A DNA stretch of 7,388 nt, taken from assembly GCA_910587495.1 (NCBI GenBank), contig CAJUMT010000174.1:1-7388 (forward strand), given 5' to 3'. The position numbers and the translations under genes are program-made. This DNA is from an uncultured Lachnospiraceae bacterium. Its GTDB lineage: Bacteria > Bacillota_A > Clostridia > Lachnospirales > Lachnospiraceae. Under the pieces are notes generated by a model. That model worked only from the letters and a program-made list of their open reading frames with translations. It was not told the origin of the DNA and did not search any database. How positions within the stretch are numbered: position 1 is the stretch's first letter; each line of letters begins with the position of its first letter. Shown here piece after piece: positions 1 through 6,608 of the stretch.

Positions 1-23
1 CCTACACGACGCTCTTCCGATCT
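1..23. other. Untrimmed Illumina TruSeq adapter (left end)
   Basis: The first 23 bases match the 3' part of the Illumina TruSeq universal (read 1 side) adapter, ending in GCTCTTCCGATCT. This is library sequence and not genomic DNA. It stays in frame with the downstream permease, so a gene caller running to the contig edge would add the artificial residues LHDALPI to that protein. Genuine sequence begins at base 24. Recognition is from memory of the adapter and the match is exact over the visible length. Confidence 0.98.
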
Positions 24-703
24 CTGCCATTCCGATTGTAATCCTTTTAGGCGTTATGATTGGATGTGTGAATGCATTCTTTATTACGCAGTTAAAGATT
101 GATGCTTTTATCGTTACAATGGCGCTGCAGTGTATTGTCCGCGGTTTTGCGTATATTATATCCAATGGAGAAGGCATTCTGATCACCAATTCTTTTTTCC
201 TGAAATTGGGGACTTATAAATTTTTCGGACTCAAAGTAGTTTCTTTTCCGATCCTATTGATGATCGTTGTCTTTCTGGTATTTTATGTTATATTGGCAAA
301 GACGCAGGCGGGGCGCGAGATTTACTTCCTGGGAGGCAATCCGGCAGCGGCCAGGCTGGCGGGTATCTCTTTAAAAAAGACTACATATAAACTTTATATT
401 ATCATGGGTGTGCTGGCTTCCGTCGGCGGTATGGTATTGTCGGCAAGGATGAATACAGGACAGCCGCAGGCCTGCGTGAACCTTGAGTTTGATGCGATCA
501 CGGCAGCCGTTTTGGGCGGAATTGCCATGAGCGGCGGATATGGGACTCTGTCAGGGACGTGTTTGGGGCTTTTACTTTTACAATGTTTTAATAATGGGCT
601 GATCCTGATTAATGTTCCGTCTTTCTGGCAGAGCGTGGCAAAAGGGGTGCTGCTTTTGCTGGCATTATCTTTTGATTATTTCCGCTCCAGAAAAAGAGGG
701 TAA
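24..703 (+). CDS. Sugar ABC transporter permease, RbsC/AraH family (5'-truncated)
   Basis: Inner-membrane subunit of a carbohydrate-uptake ABC transporter (BPD_transp_2 / RbsC family), forming the channel that receives sugar from the binding protein at 781-1875. About 225 genomic codons remain, from the Ala codon at 26-28 to TAA at 701-703. Relatives are about 320 residues, so roughly 100 N-terminal residues are missing. The ATG at 56 is an internal Met in a hydrophobic segment, not the start: the frame is open through to the adapter. Hydrophobic segments begin with AIPIVILLGVM, AFIVTMALQCIV and FPILLMIVVFLVF, followed by a cytoplasmic coupling loop (FLGGNPAAARLAGISL, the family's GGN..AA.LAGI signature), then LYIIMGVLASVGG, AVLGGIAMSGGYGT and KGVLLLLALSF. 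The SARMNTGQP stretch resembles SRM(T/S)GQP of E. coli AraH. The ABC ATPase expected in such systems is not in the window and is probably upstream. Family assignment is secure; substrate is not. Confidence 0.93.
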
Positions 704-727
704 TATGCGGCGCATTTTGCAGAATTG

Positions 728-733
728 TATAAT
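728..733 (+). promoter_or_regulatory. Possible -10 element upstream of the binding-protein gene
   Basis: A perfect TATAAT sits in the 77-base gap between permease and binding protein, directly preceded by TG. No convincing -35 hexamer lies 16-18 bases upstream (the 17-base position reads ATGCGG), and the TG is one base too close for a standard extended -10. It could give extra transcription of the binding protein, which is often needed in excess over the permease. In AT-rich intergenic DNA it may equally be chance. Confidence 0.22.
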
Positions 734-766
734 CTGTGCTGCTTATAACATAATAATTTAATTCAC

Positions 767-772
767 AGGAGG
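767..772 (+). promoter_or_regulatory. Strong ribosome binding site of the binding-protein gene
   Basis: Perfect AGGAGG, 8 bases before the ATG at 781. It fixes the start of the lipoprotein gene and predicts strong translation. Confidence 0.9.
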
Positions 773-780
773 AAAAACTT

Positions 781-1875
781 ATGAAACGAAGAGTATTGGC
801 GGCAAGTATCGCCGGAATGTTGGTATTGGGAGCTTTAACAGGATGTTCCGGATCATCCCAAAACGATGGTCAGTCCGCGCCTGGAAAGACAGAAACGCCG
901 GCTGACGAAACGGCGGATGCGCCGGCGGATGCAGAGGCGGAAACACCGTCCAAGACACAGCCTGATCAGGACATTGTGATTGCGGGAATCTATAAAAACG
1001 GCGACCAGCAGTGGTTTATCGGAGAAGGCGCGGCAGCGGAAGAAAAGGTAAAGGAGATGGGAGCCTCCGAATTTATGTATATTGATGTAAAGCTCAATCC
1101 GGATACCTATCTTCAGGCGCTGGATAATGCGATCACGCAGGGCGTAAGCGGTATATTAGTCTGCGTGCCGGATCAGAACCTGTCCAAAGTGACAATGCAA
1201 AAATGTGAAGAAGCCCAGATTCCCGTGGTTGCCTGCGATGATCCGCTGTTGGATGAAAACGGCGATTTTATTGCCCCGTTTGTAGGAATCGACGCACTGG
1301 CCATCGGGCAGGCGTGCGGAGAGTGGAGTGCAGGATACGCGAAAGAAAACAATCTGACAGGAGAAGACTGCGGAGTCCTTTATCTGACCGCTAACACCAT
1401 ATCAAGCTGTGTGCCAAGGACGACCGGAGCCAAGGAAAAATTTGAGGAGGCTTTGCCGGATTGGCCTGCAGAAAGAGTATTCGAGGCGGACTATGACGGA
1501 TCGCAGGAGAAAGGATATAACGGTGCGGCAACAATATTTACCGCTAATCCGCAGATTAAGAACTGGATCATCATGGCGATCAATGATGAAGGCGCGGCAG
1601 GCGCGACCAGGGCTTTGGAAGAAGCAGGCTTAGACAGCAACTCGGTTGTATGCGGAATCGGAGGATATCTTGCCAAGCTGGAGTATCAAAAAGAGGTCCC
1701 GTCTGCATTTAAAGCGACTGCTTTTATAAACTATGTAGATGTAGGGGCGATTTCCGCAGAGGAGTTAATGAATTACATTTTGGATGGAACTGAGATTCCC
1801 ATGGATACGAGAACTCCGGCGACCATTGTGACGGCGGAAAACTATAAAGAAGTTATGAAAGACCAGGCTGAATAA
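781..1875 (+). CDS. Lipoprotein sugar-binding protein, AraF-like (periplasmic-binding-protein type 1 fold)
   Basis: Extracytoplasmic sugar receptor of the ABC transporter, 364 aa. Residues 1-21 are a lipoprotein signal peptide (MKRR, hydrophobic core, lipobox LTGC), with C22 the lipidated residue. Residues 23-64 are an Ala/Pro/Glu/Asp/Thr-rich spacer, including a small in-frame 12-bp repeat (CGGCGGATGC at 911 and 923). The binding domain starts near I65. It aligns by eye with E. coli L-arabinose-binding protein: IYKNGDQQWF with LVKQPEEPWF, ACDDP (151-155) with AVDDQ, PRTTG (212-216) with RRTTG, and NPQIKNWIIMAINDEGA with HPEVKHWLIVGMNDSTV. Several sugar contacts are kept (K72, W78, D153/D154, R213, N268), while others appear changed, so an arabinose-like but different ligand is plausible. 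The gene follows the permease by 77 bases and has its own strong ribosome binding site. A stem-loop follows the stop. Role is confident; ligand is inference. Confidence 0.93.
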   Translation: MKRRVLAASIAGMLVLGALTGCSGSSQNDGQSAPGKTETPADETADAPADAEAETPSKTQPDQDIVIAGIYKNGDQQWFIGEGAAAEEKVKEMGASEFMYIDVKLNPDTYLQALDNAITQGVSGILVCVPDQNLSKVTMQKCEEAQIPVVACDDPLLDENGDFIAPFVGIDALAIGQACGEWSAGYAKENNLTGEDCGVLYLTANTISSCVPRTTGAKEKFEEALPDWPAERVFEADYDGSQEKGYNGAATIFTANPQIKNWIIMAINDEGAAGATRALEEAGLDSNSVVCGIGGYLAKLEYQKEVPSAFKATAFINYVDVGAISAEELMNYILDGTEIPMDTRTPATIVTAENYKEVMKDQAE

Positions 1876-1895
1876 AATATTGCCGGATTTACCGA

Positions 1896-1931
1896 ATCTT
1901 AGGCGGACAGGGTTTCCTGTCCGCCTAAGAT
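1896..1931 (+). repeat. Perfect 16-bp inverted repeat / RNA stem-loop without T-tract
   Basis: The arms 1896-1911 and 1916-1931 are exact reverse complements around the 4-base loop GTTT. The GC-rich core is AGGCGGACAGG. The bases after the right arm are GCAGGCAGGG, so there is no T-run for intrinsic termination on the + strand; there is none after the hairpin on the - strand either. It lies 20 bases after the binding-protein stop and 22 bases before the kinase start. Its likely role (inference) is to protect the 3' end of the transporter mRNA or to act as a partial terminator, keeping transporter mRNA above kinase mRNA. A protein-binding palindrome is the alternative. Confidence 0.8.
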
Positions 1932-1937
1932 GCAGGC

Positions 1938-1943
1938 AGGGAG
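1938..1943 (+). promoter_or_regulatory. Ribosome binding site that decides the kinase start
   Basis: AGGGAG lies 10 bases before the ATG at 1954. The upstream in-frame ATG at 1930 sits inside the right arm of the stem-loop and has no Shine-Dalgarno free of that stem, so 1954 is the better start. It gives MKNFGKRFK followed by a transmembrane helix. Confidence 0.65.
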
Positions 1944-1953
1944 AATTTTCTTT

Positions 1954-3708
1954 ATGAAAAATTTCGGGAAACGATTTAAAATAAACAGTATAAGGACAAG
2001 GCTGACAGTTTATTATTCTTTGACAATTATAGGTATCAGCCTTTTAATGACCCTGGCAGTAACCCATATATTGTTGACACAATTTCAAAACCGAAAAAAC
2101 AATCTGATCCTGGAACAGATGCAGGTGATCAACAGGGATATAGAAAAAGAACTGTCCTTCTATGTAGAGAATGCTTCACTGTTTAAAAAAGAGTATGTAA
2201 TCAGGAATTACCTTTCGGACGGAACATGCAAAGAGGAAGCGGAAAGACTGTTACAGAGCGGAAAATATATTTATAACGGCCTGCGTTCTTTAATGCTTAT
2301 CAATTTGGAGCAGGAGATGATATCCTCTTTTTCGATGACTGCGTCTGTTGAGGATACACAGGTGATCCAGGAGTGCATTGACAGCGGAAAAGATATATGG
2401 TTTTCTTCCCCTCACAATTATCCTTTTTCCAGTAATTCCGACGATTATATGGATAATAATGTTATTACCTGCTGTGTAACGATCAGGGATGAAAAAACAT
2501 TTGAAACAGAAGGATATTTATTATCCAATATAACACGCGATTATTTGTTCGGGAGGCAAAAGCAGTATGTAAATCAGACCTTTGACCATGTATATGTGAT
2601 GGCGCTGAACGGGGACTTTATCTATCGTTACGGGGAGCGGGATAAAACGGTAGAAGAAAACGTTCGCCGCCTGTCCGGCCAGAGCAAAAAGAGGGCAGTA
2701 TGGATGGAGGGCAGCGAGTATTCTTATTTTATCCGCAGTATTGAAAATTTTCCCAACTGGAAACTTATAGGCGTGGTATCAAATAAAAGTTTGATGCGCG
2801 ATATCAGGCAGATACAGTTCCTGATCGGAATCGCCTGTGCCTTGGGAATTGGCCTGGTAGTGGGTATCAGTCATAAAATTTCAAAGATAGTGACGATACC
2901 TATTTACAGACTGAATGAGGCCATGCGTGTTTTTGAAGTCGGAGAGATACCGCCAAAAGTAAAAGTAGAAGCGCAGGATGAGCTGCACTTTCTGGTGAAC
3001 CGGTTTAATGCAATGATTGATGATATTGTAGGGTATATCAATGCGCTGGAGCAATATGAACGGGAGACTGCCCAGGCGGAAATTATGGCGCTGAAATTCC
3101 AGCTGGAAAGTTTACAGAGCCAAATTAATCCTCATTTTCTGTATAATACTTTAAATACGGTTTCCTACCTTGCCCTGAAAGGAAGGACAGAAGATATCAG
3201 GTGTCTGATCCATGAATTGAACCAGCTGCTCCGCTCAACCCTTACGGATATAGAAGAATTTATCTGCATTGAAAGAGAGATTGCGTTTTTGGAATCCTAT
3301 GTTCGGCTTCAGGAATATAGGTATCCGGATATGCTTACATTTCAGGTTATGTGTGAGGAAGAACTAAAGCAGATGATGATTCCGAAACTGATCCTGCAAC
3401 CGCTGGTAGAAAATGCGCTACTGCATGGAATCTTTCCGTCAGGGAAAAAAGGCGACGTAACGGTCTGTCTACAGGGAAGAGAAGACAAGATTGATATTTT
3501 TGTACAAGACAATGGAGTGGGGATAGAAGACAGCGAGTTAAAAAAACCGGCGCATGGGCGGAAAGGATTTAACCGGATTGGTTTAACGAATGTCAATGAA
3601 AGGCTGGTCATGTATTATGGGCCAGAGGCTGTATTAAAGATAGAGTCAGTCAAAGGAAAAGGAACAAGCGTTTCTTTTAGTATAAAAAAAGAAACGGAAA
3701 GGACGTGA
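1954..3708 (+). CDS. Sensor histidine kinase, YesM/LytS class with extracellular sensor and HAMP
   Basis: Membrane sensor kinase of a two-component system, 584 aa from the chosen start (592 from the less likely ATG at 1930). TM1 spans about residues 17-41. An extracellular domain of about 245 residues (42-286) is probably a double-Cache sensor by size, position and its late segment ending in NWKLIGVVS. TM2 is about 287-310, followed by a HAMP linker (about 308-365) and a helical stretch. The phosphoacceptor motif INPHFLYNTLN has H394, typical of the His_kinase family (PF06580). The C-terminal ATPase has an N box (LVENALLHG, N487), a G1 box (DNGVGI, 519-524) and RIGLTNVNERL (541-551), so it looks catalytically intact. 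The stop is 4 bases from the response regulator start, so the two are surely co-translated. The position next to a sugar transporter suggests it senses the transported sugar or the loaded binding protein (inference). Confidence 0.95.
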   Translation: MKNFGKRFKINSIRTRLTVYYSLTIIGISLLMTLAVTHILLTQFQNRKNNLILEQMQVINRDIEKELSFYVENASLFKKEYVIRNYLSDGTCKEEAERLLQSGKYIYNGLRSLMLINLEQEMISSFSMTASVEDTQVIQECIDSGKDIWFSSPHNYPFSSNSDDYMDNNVITCCVTIRDEKTFETEGYLLSNITRDYLFGRQKQYVNQTFDHVYVMALNGDFIYRYGERDKTVEENVRRLSGQSKKRAVWMEGSEYSYFIRSIENFPNWKLIGVVSNKSLMRDIRQIQFLIGIACALGIGLVVGISHKISKIVTIPIYRLNEAMRVFEVGEIPPKVKVEAQDELHFLVNRFNAMIDDIVGYINALEQYERETAQAEIMALKFQLESLQSQINPHFLYNTLNTVSYLALKGRTEDIRCLIHELNQLLRSTLTDIEEFICIEREIAFLESYVRLQEYRYPDMLTFQVMCEEELKQMMIPKLILQPLVENALLHGIFPSGKKGDVTVCLQGREDKIDIFVQDNGVGIEDSELKKPAHGRKGFNRIGLTNVNERLVMYYGPEAVLKIESVKGKGTSVSFSIKKETERT

Positions 3709-3712
3709 AGAG

Positions 3713-5287
3713 ATGTACAGGGCGCTGATTGTTGATGATGAACCGGCGGCAAGGGAGATGATCATCTGCCTCGTTGACTGGAAAGAGATAGGATTTGAAA
3801 AGCCGGATACGGCTACCAACGGACGCCAAGCTTTAGAACTGTTCAGGCAGAGAACATATGATATTATTTTTACAGATATTGAAATGCCCATCATGAACGG
3901 CCTGGAGATGATAGAAGAGATGAAAAAGACAAATCCAAAACAGATGTTTGTGATTATCAGCTGCCATGAAAGTTTTGAATATGCGAAAAAGGCGCTGAAA
4001 ATGGGGGTTTCGGAATATTTGATTAAGGATTTAATGAGTTCCGAAGAGCTGTATGCCTGTCTGCTGGAACATACGGCAAAGAAAGCGCCTGCTTTCAGGG
4101 AAAAAACAGGCTTTCAGATGCAGGAATGCAGTGAGGTTCTTTTAAAGCTTATATCAGAAGAAAAGCTTACGAAGCAGGATGAAAAAGCTTTCCGGGAAAT
4201 GATGTGTCTGCCGGAAGATAAAAATTGTTACAGTATAGGGCTGGCAAGTATGGATGAGAAAGAGCAAAAACATTTTGGGCTGGATTATCAGATATTATGC
4301 CAGACCCGTCGATTTTGCCAGATGATCTGGCAGGAAGGGACTGTGGCTGTGGTGTCGAATGAGCGGGATATTCTGTTTTTAATCATTCAGGCAGGAAAAT
4401 GCAGTACAGCGGAAAAGATGAACCAGACGGCGGAATATATAAACCATATCCGAAGTACGGCCAGAGAATGCGGGATTACTTCTTTAACAATCGGAGTATC
4501 AGAAGAATCCGGGAATATCCATGATGTGGGGAAGCTTTATCTGCAGGCAAAGAAAGCCTGTAATATGAAGGTATTTAGAGGGATGAACCGTACGATCTTT
4601 TATAATACGATCGCTAATAATATATGGAGCCTTCAAGGAGAGGCCCTGGAAAAATATCTGGAACAGATAGAACTGCATATTGTAAACAAAGATAATCGGT
4701 ATAAGGAAATATTAAAAAAGCTGTATCGCCCAAATCTGTACGGCGGTTTTCTGGAAAATAATTATTTATCCTATGTGAATTGGAGGCTATGGAATATACT
4801 TTTTTATATACGCAGGAAGATACATGGAAAAGAAATACCTGAAACCGATATCGTAAAGCAGGGCGTAACCCGGATTGATCAGTTGAACAGCGCAAGGGAT
4901 ATGGAGGATTTTTTTATTGATGTAATCCAGGGATATTTTATATTGGAAGAAAATTTAAAAGAACCGGGGATTGTCATACAGGCAAAGGATTATATTGAGA
5001 TGAAAATGGGTGAAGATATTTCACTGACCCGGATTGCAGACGCACTGCATGTACACAAAGGGTATCTTTGCAGGGTTTTCAGAGAAGAGACAGGAATAAA
5101 TCTGGTCAGTTATATTCGGGAAAGAAAGGTGGCGGAAGCGAAAAAAATGCTGGAAAGCACCGGATTAAAAGTGTACGAAATCGCGGAGATTTTAGGATAC
5201 CAGTCTCCGCAGTATTTTACTATGGTGTTTAAAAAAGAAAGCGGTCTTTCTCCTAATGATTACCGGAAGCAGTTCTATGATAAATAA
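3713..5287 (+). CDS. Response regulator, YesN type (receiver plus AraC-family DNA-binding domain)
   Basis: Cytoplasmic transcription regulator of 524 aa, partner of the kinase 4 bases upstream; AAAGGA at 3698-3703 is the likely ribosome binding site. Residues 1-120 are a complete receiver: acidic D8/D9, phosphoacceptor D55 (FTDIEMP), S83 and K105 (YLIKD). Residues of about 125-420 form the poorly characterised middle region usual in YesN-like proteins, with the recurrent segment LYLQAKKACNMKVFRG. Residues of about 422-522 are an AraC/XylS domain with two helix-turn-helices, about 437-461 (SLTRIADALHVHKGYLCRVF) and 487-508 (VYEIAEILGYQSPQYFTMVF), ending in the family's GLSPNDYRK. All key residues are present. 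The likely targets are the transporter operon and the promoter just downstream, where paired direct repeats occur (inference). Confidence 0.96.
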   Translation: MYRALIVDDEPAAREMIICLVDWKEIGFEKPDTATNGRQALELFRQRTYDIIFTDIEMPIMNGLEMIEEMKKTNPKQMFVIISCHESFEYAKKALKMGVSEYLIKDLMSSEELYACLLEHTAKKAPAFREKTGFQMQECSEVLLKLISEEKLTKQDEKAFREMMCLPEDKNCYSIGLASMDEKEQKHFGLDYQILCQTRRFCQMIWQEGTVAVVSNERDILFLIIQAGKCSTAEKMNQTAEYINHIRSTARECGITSLTIGVSEESGNIHDVGKLYLQAKKACNMKVFRGMNRTIFYNTIANNIWSLQGEALEKYLEQIELHIVNKDNRYKEILKKLYRPNLYGGFLENNYLSYVNWRLWNILFYIRRKIHGKEIPETDIVKQGVTRIDQLNSARDMEDFFIDVIQGYFILEENLKEPGIVIQAKDYIEMKMGEDISLTRIADALHVHKGYLCRVFREETGINLVSYIRERKVAEAKKMLESTGLKVYEIAEILGYQSPQYFTMVFKKESGLSPNDYRKQFYDK

Positions 5288-5317
5288 GTTAATATTTTAT
5301 AATGGATAGTTAATATT
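5287..5317 (+). promoter_or_regulatory. Paired 10-bp direct repeats, candidate AraC-type operator
   Basis: AGTTAATATT occurs exactly at 5287-5296 and again at 5308-5317, giving a 21-bp repeat-to-repeat distance, that is two helical turns on one face of the DNA. Direct half-sites 21 bp apart are the classic arrangement for AraC-family activators such as AraC at araI1/I2. The pair begins at the last base of the AraC-type regulator's stop codon and lies upstream of the URO-D gene. The repeats are seen directly; binding by this regulator is inference, and the AT-rich composition weakens the case. Confidence 0.45.
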
Positions 5318-5345
5318 GTGGATTCTTTCGTTCGGCAAGATCTTT

Positions 5346-5351
5346 TAAAAT
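5346..5351 (+). promoter_or_regulatory. Possible -10 element for the URO-D gene
   Basis: TAAAAT matches the -10 consensus at five of six positions, with only a poor -35 (TTCTTT at 5323-5328) 17 bases upstream. That would suit an activator-dependent promoter. With transcription starting near 5358, the two repeats at 5287-5317 would be centred near -66 and -45, where AraC-type activators bind. A perfect TATAAT at 5298-5303, between the repeats, is a competing candidate but also has no -35. The choice is inference. Confidence 0.25.
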
Positions 5352-5408
5352 TATTTTAGACAGACGGCATTTGGACGTTTACAAAATACATTTTTGTTTA
5401 AAGGGACC

Positions 5409-5414
5409 AGGAGG
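5409..5414 (+). promoter_or_regulatory. Strong ribosome binding site of the URO-D-like gene
   Basis: Perfect AGGAGG, 8 bases before the ATG at 5423. It fixes that start and rules out the overlapping ATG at 5371 in another frame. Confidence 0.88.
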
Positions 5415-5422
5415 AACAGTAT

Positions 5423-6601
5423 ATGCGTGGAAGAGAACGGTTATTAGCAGCTTTAAAAGGAAAAAGGACAGACAGAGTGCCCGTTACTTTATTTATTCAG
5501 TCACAGGGGCATTTCGTAACACAATTGGCGCCCCATACGGATCCATGGGATTTTGAGGCGCTTCAAAAACAGATTATCGATTATCAGAGGAGCTTAGGGG
5601 CGGACGTACATGTCAGAATGCTGTTTTTTAACCCCCATGAACCGGTATTTGCGCATTTTGATTTGCTGAATGTGCAAAATGAGACAAAAGACTGGCATGT
5701 GGCGGTGCAGGAGGACAAAAACGGTAAGACGGTAAAATACCGTTATGAAATTACCACACCGGAAGGCGTGCTGCATCAGACTTTTTCTATATATGAAGGC
5801 CGTCCGGGCACTTTTATGTACGGCTGTACAGAACCTCCGATTAAGAATCAGGAAGACTTGCGTATAGCAATGAAATACGAACCGCCATATTCTGATGAAA
5901 CGAAAGAGAAAATGAAGAAGAATGTAACAGTAATTAAAGAATATTTGGGCGACGACGGGATTGTCTCCGCATGGTCCAACGGGGGGATGTTCAACAATAT
6001 ATCCGCGCTGATTGACCAGACGGAATTATATGCGCTTTTTTTGACAGAGCCGGAATTTTATGAAGAACTGATGTCGTTTGCAAAAAAGAGGACATATGCT
6101 TATACGGATATACTGCTGGAAACAGGTGTTGATGCTATCTGTGTAGGAGGGAATGCAGCCGGCGGTTTTTTGGGAAATACATGTTTTCATGATTATGTTC
6201 TTGATTATGAAAAAGATTATATTGCTTACTGCCAGAGAAAAGGAAACCCGGTCATTTATCATAATTGCGGGAGGGTCATGGAACTGATTCCGTCATATAA
6301 AGAAATGGGCGCAATGAATATAGAACCTTTCTCCCCGGATCCCCTTGGCAACGGCGACCTGGATATACTAAAGGATATGATCACGGACGAATTTTCGGTC
6401 ACCAGCGGGGTTGACCAGATTCATTTGCTGCAGAAAGGGACAAAAGACGACGTCATAAAAGCTACATTGAAAATTATGGAACAGGGAAAACAGCTGCATT
6501 CTTTTATCATGCAGAACGTAGACTTTCTGGAATATGGAACTCCAAAAGAAAATGTAGAAGCGTTTGTGAAAACGGCGTTGGCCAACGCGCAGCGGGATTG
6601 A
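5423..6601 (+). CDS. Uroporphyrinogen decarboxylase (URO-D) superfamily protein, MtaA/CmuA-like, not HemE
   Basis: A 392-aa cytoplasmic protein with a URO-D-type TIM barrel. The N-terminus RERLLAALKGKRTDRVPV is the standard opening of the MtaA/CmuA-like branch. The arginine-rich HemE signature (R-x-A-G-R-Y type) is absent, so it is unlikely to make coproporphyrinogen. Members of this branch are zinc enzymes that move methyl groups to or from corrinoid or thiol cofactors, binding zinc through H-x-C plus a later Cys. H280-N281-C282 (YHNCG) supplies the first two ligands. The expected C-terminal Cys position, just before the conserved GTPKEN segment, reads NVD with V366, and no Cys follows C282, so the third ligand seems missing or replaced. 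No corrinoid protein is encoded in the window. It lies 135 bases after the regulator, probably starts its own transcript, and is followed after 7 bases by the mutarotase-like gene. Superfamily is confident; reaction is unknown, possibly on a sugar derivative. Confidence 0.88.
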   Translation: MRGRERLLAALKGKRTDRVPVTLFIQSQGHFVTQLAPHTDPWDFEALQKQIIDYQRSLGADVHVRMLFFNPHEPVFAHFDLLNVQNETKDWHVAVQEDKNGKTVKYRYEITTPEGVLHQTFSIYEGRPGTFMYGCTEPPIKNQEDLRIAMKYEPPYSDETKEKMKKNVTVIKEYLGDDGIVSAWSNGGMFNNISALIDQTELYALFLTEPEFYEELMSFAKKRTYAYTDILLETGVDAICVGGNAAGGFLGNTCFHDYVLDYEKDYIAYCQRKGNPVIYHNCGRVMELIPSYKEMGAMNIEPFSPDPLGNGDLDILKDMITDEFSVTSGVDQIHLLQKGTKDDVIKATLKIMEQGKQLHSFIMQNVDFLEYGTPKENVEAFVKTALANAQRD

Positions 6602-6608
6602 TAAGCTT

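Noticed and set aside
1896..1950. Intrinsic terminator after the binding-protein gene
   Set aside because: The stem is excellent, but the bases that follow are GCAGGCAGGG with no T-run, so it is listed as a stem-loop and not a terminator.
1930..1953. Upstream ATG adding eight residues to the kinase
   Set aside because: The codon is buried in the right arm of the perfect hairpin and lacks a free Shine-Dalgarno; the ATG at 1954 has AGGGAG at suitable spacing.
5337..5344. AAGATCTT palindrome in the 5288-5422 gap
   Set aside because: It is an 8-bp AT-rich palindrome with no second copy or spacing logic and is expected by chance.
5371..5556. Small + strand open frame starting at 5371
   Set aside because: It has no ribosome binding site and runs into the URO-D gene in another frame; the AGGAGG at 5409-5414 serves the ATG at 5423.
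5423..6601. HemE, true uroporphyrinogen decarboxylase
   Set aside because: The N-terminal arginine-rich HemE signature is missing and the H-x-C motif and context point to the MtaA/CmuA-like branch.
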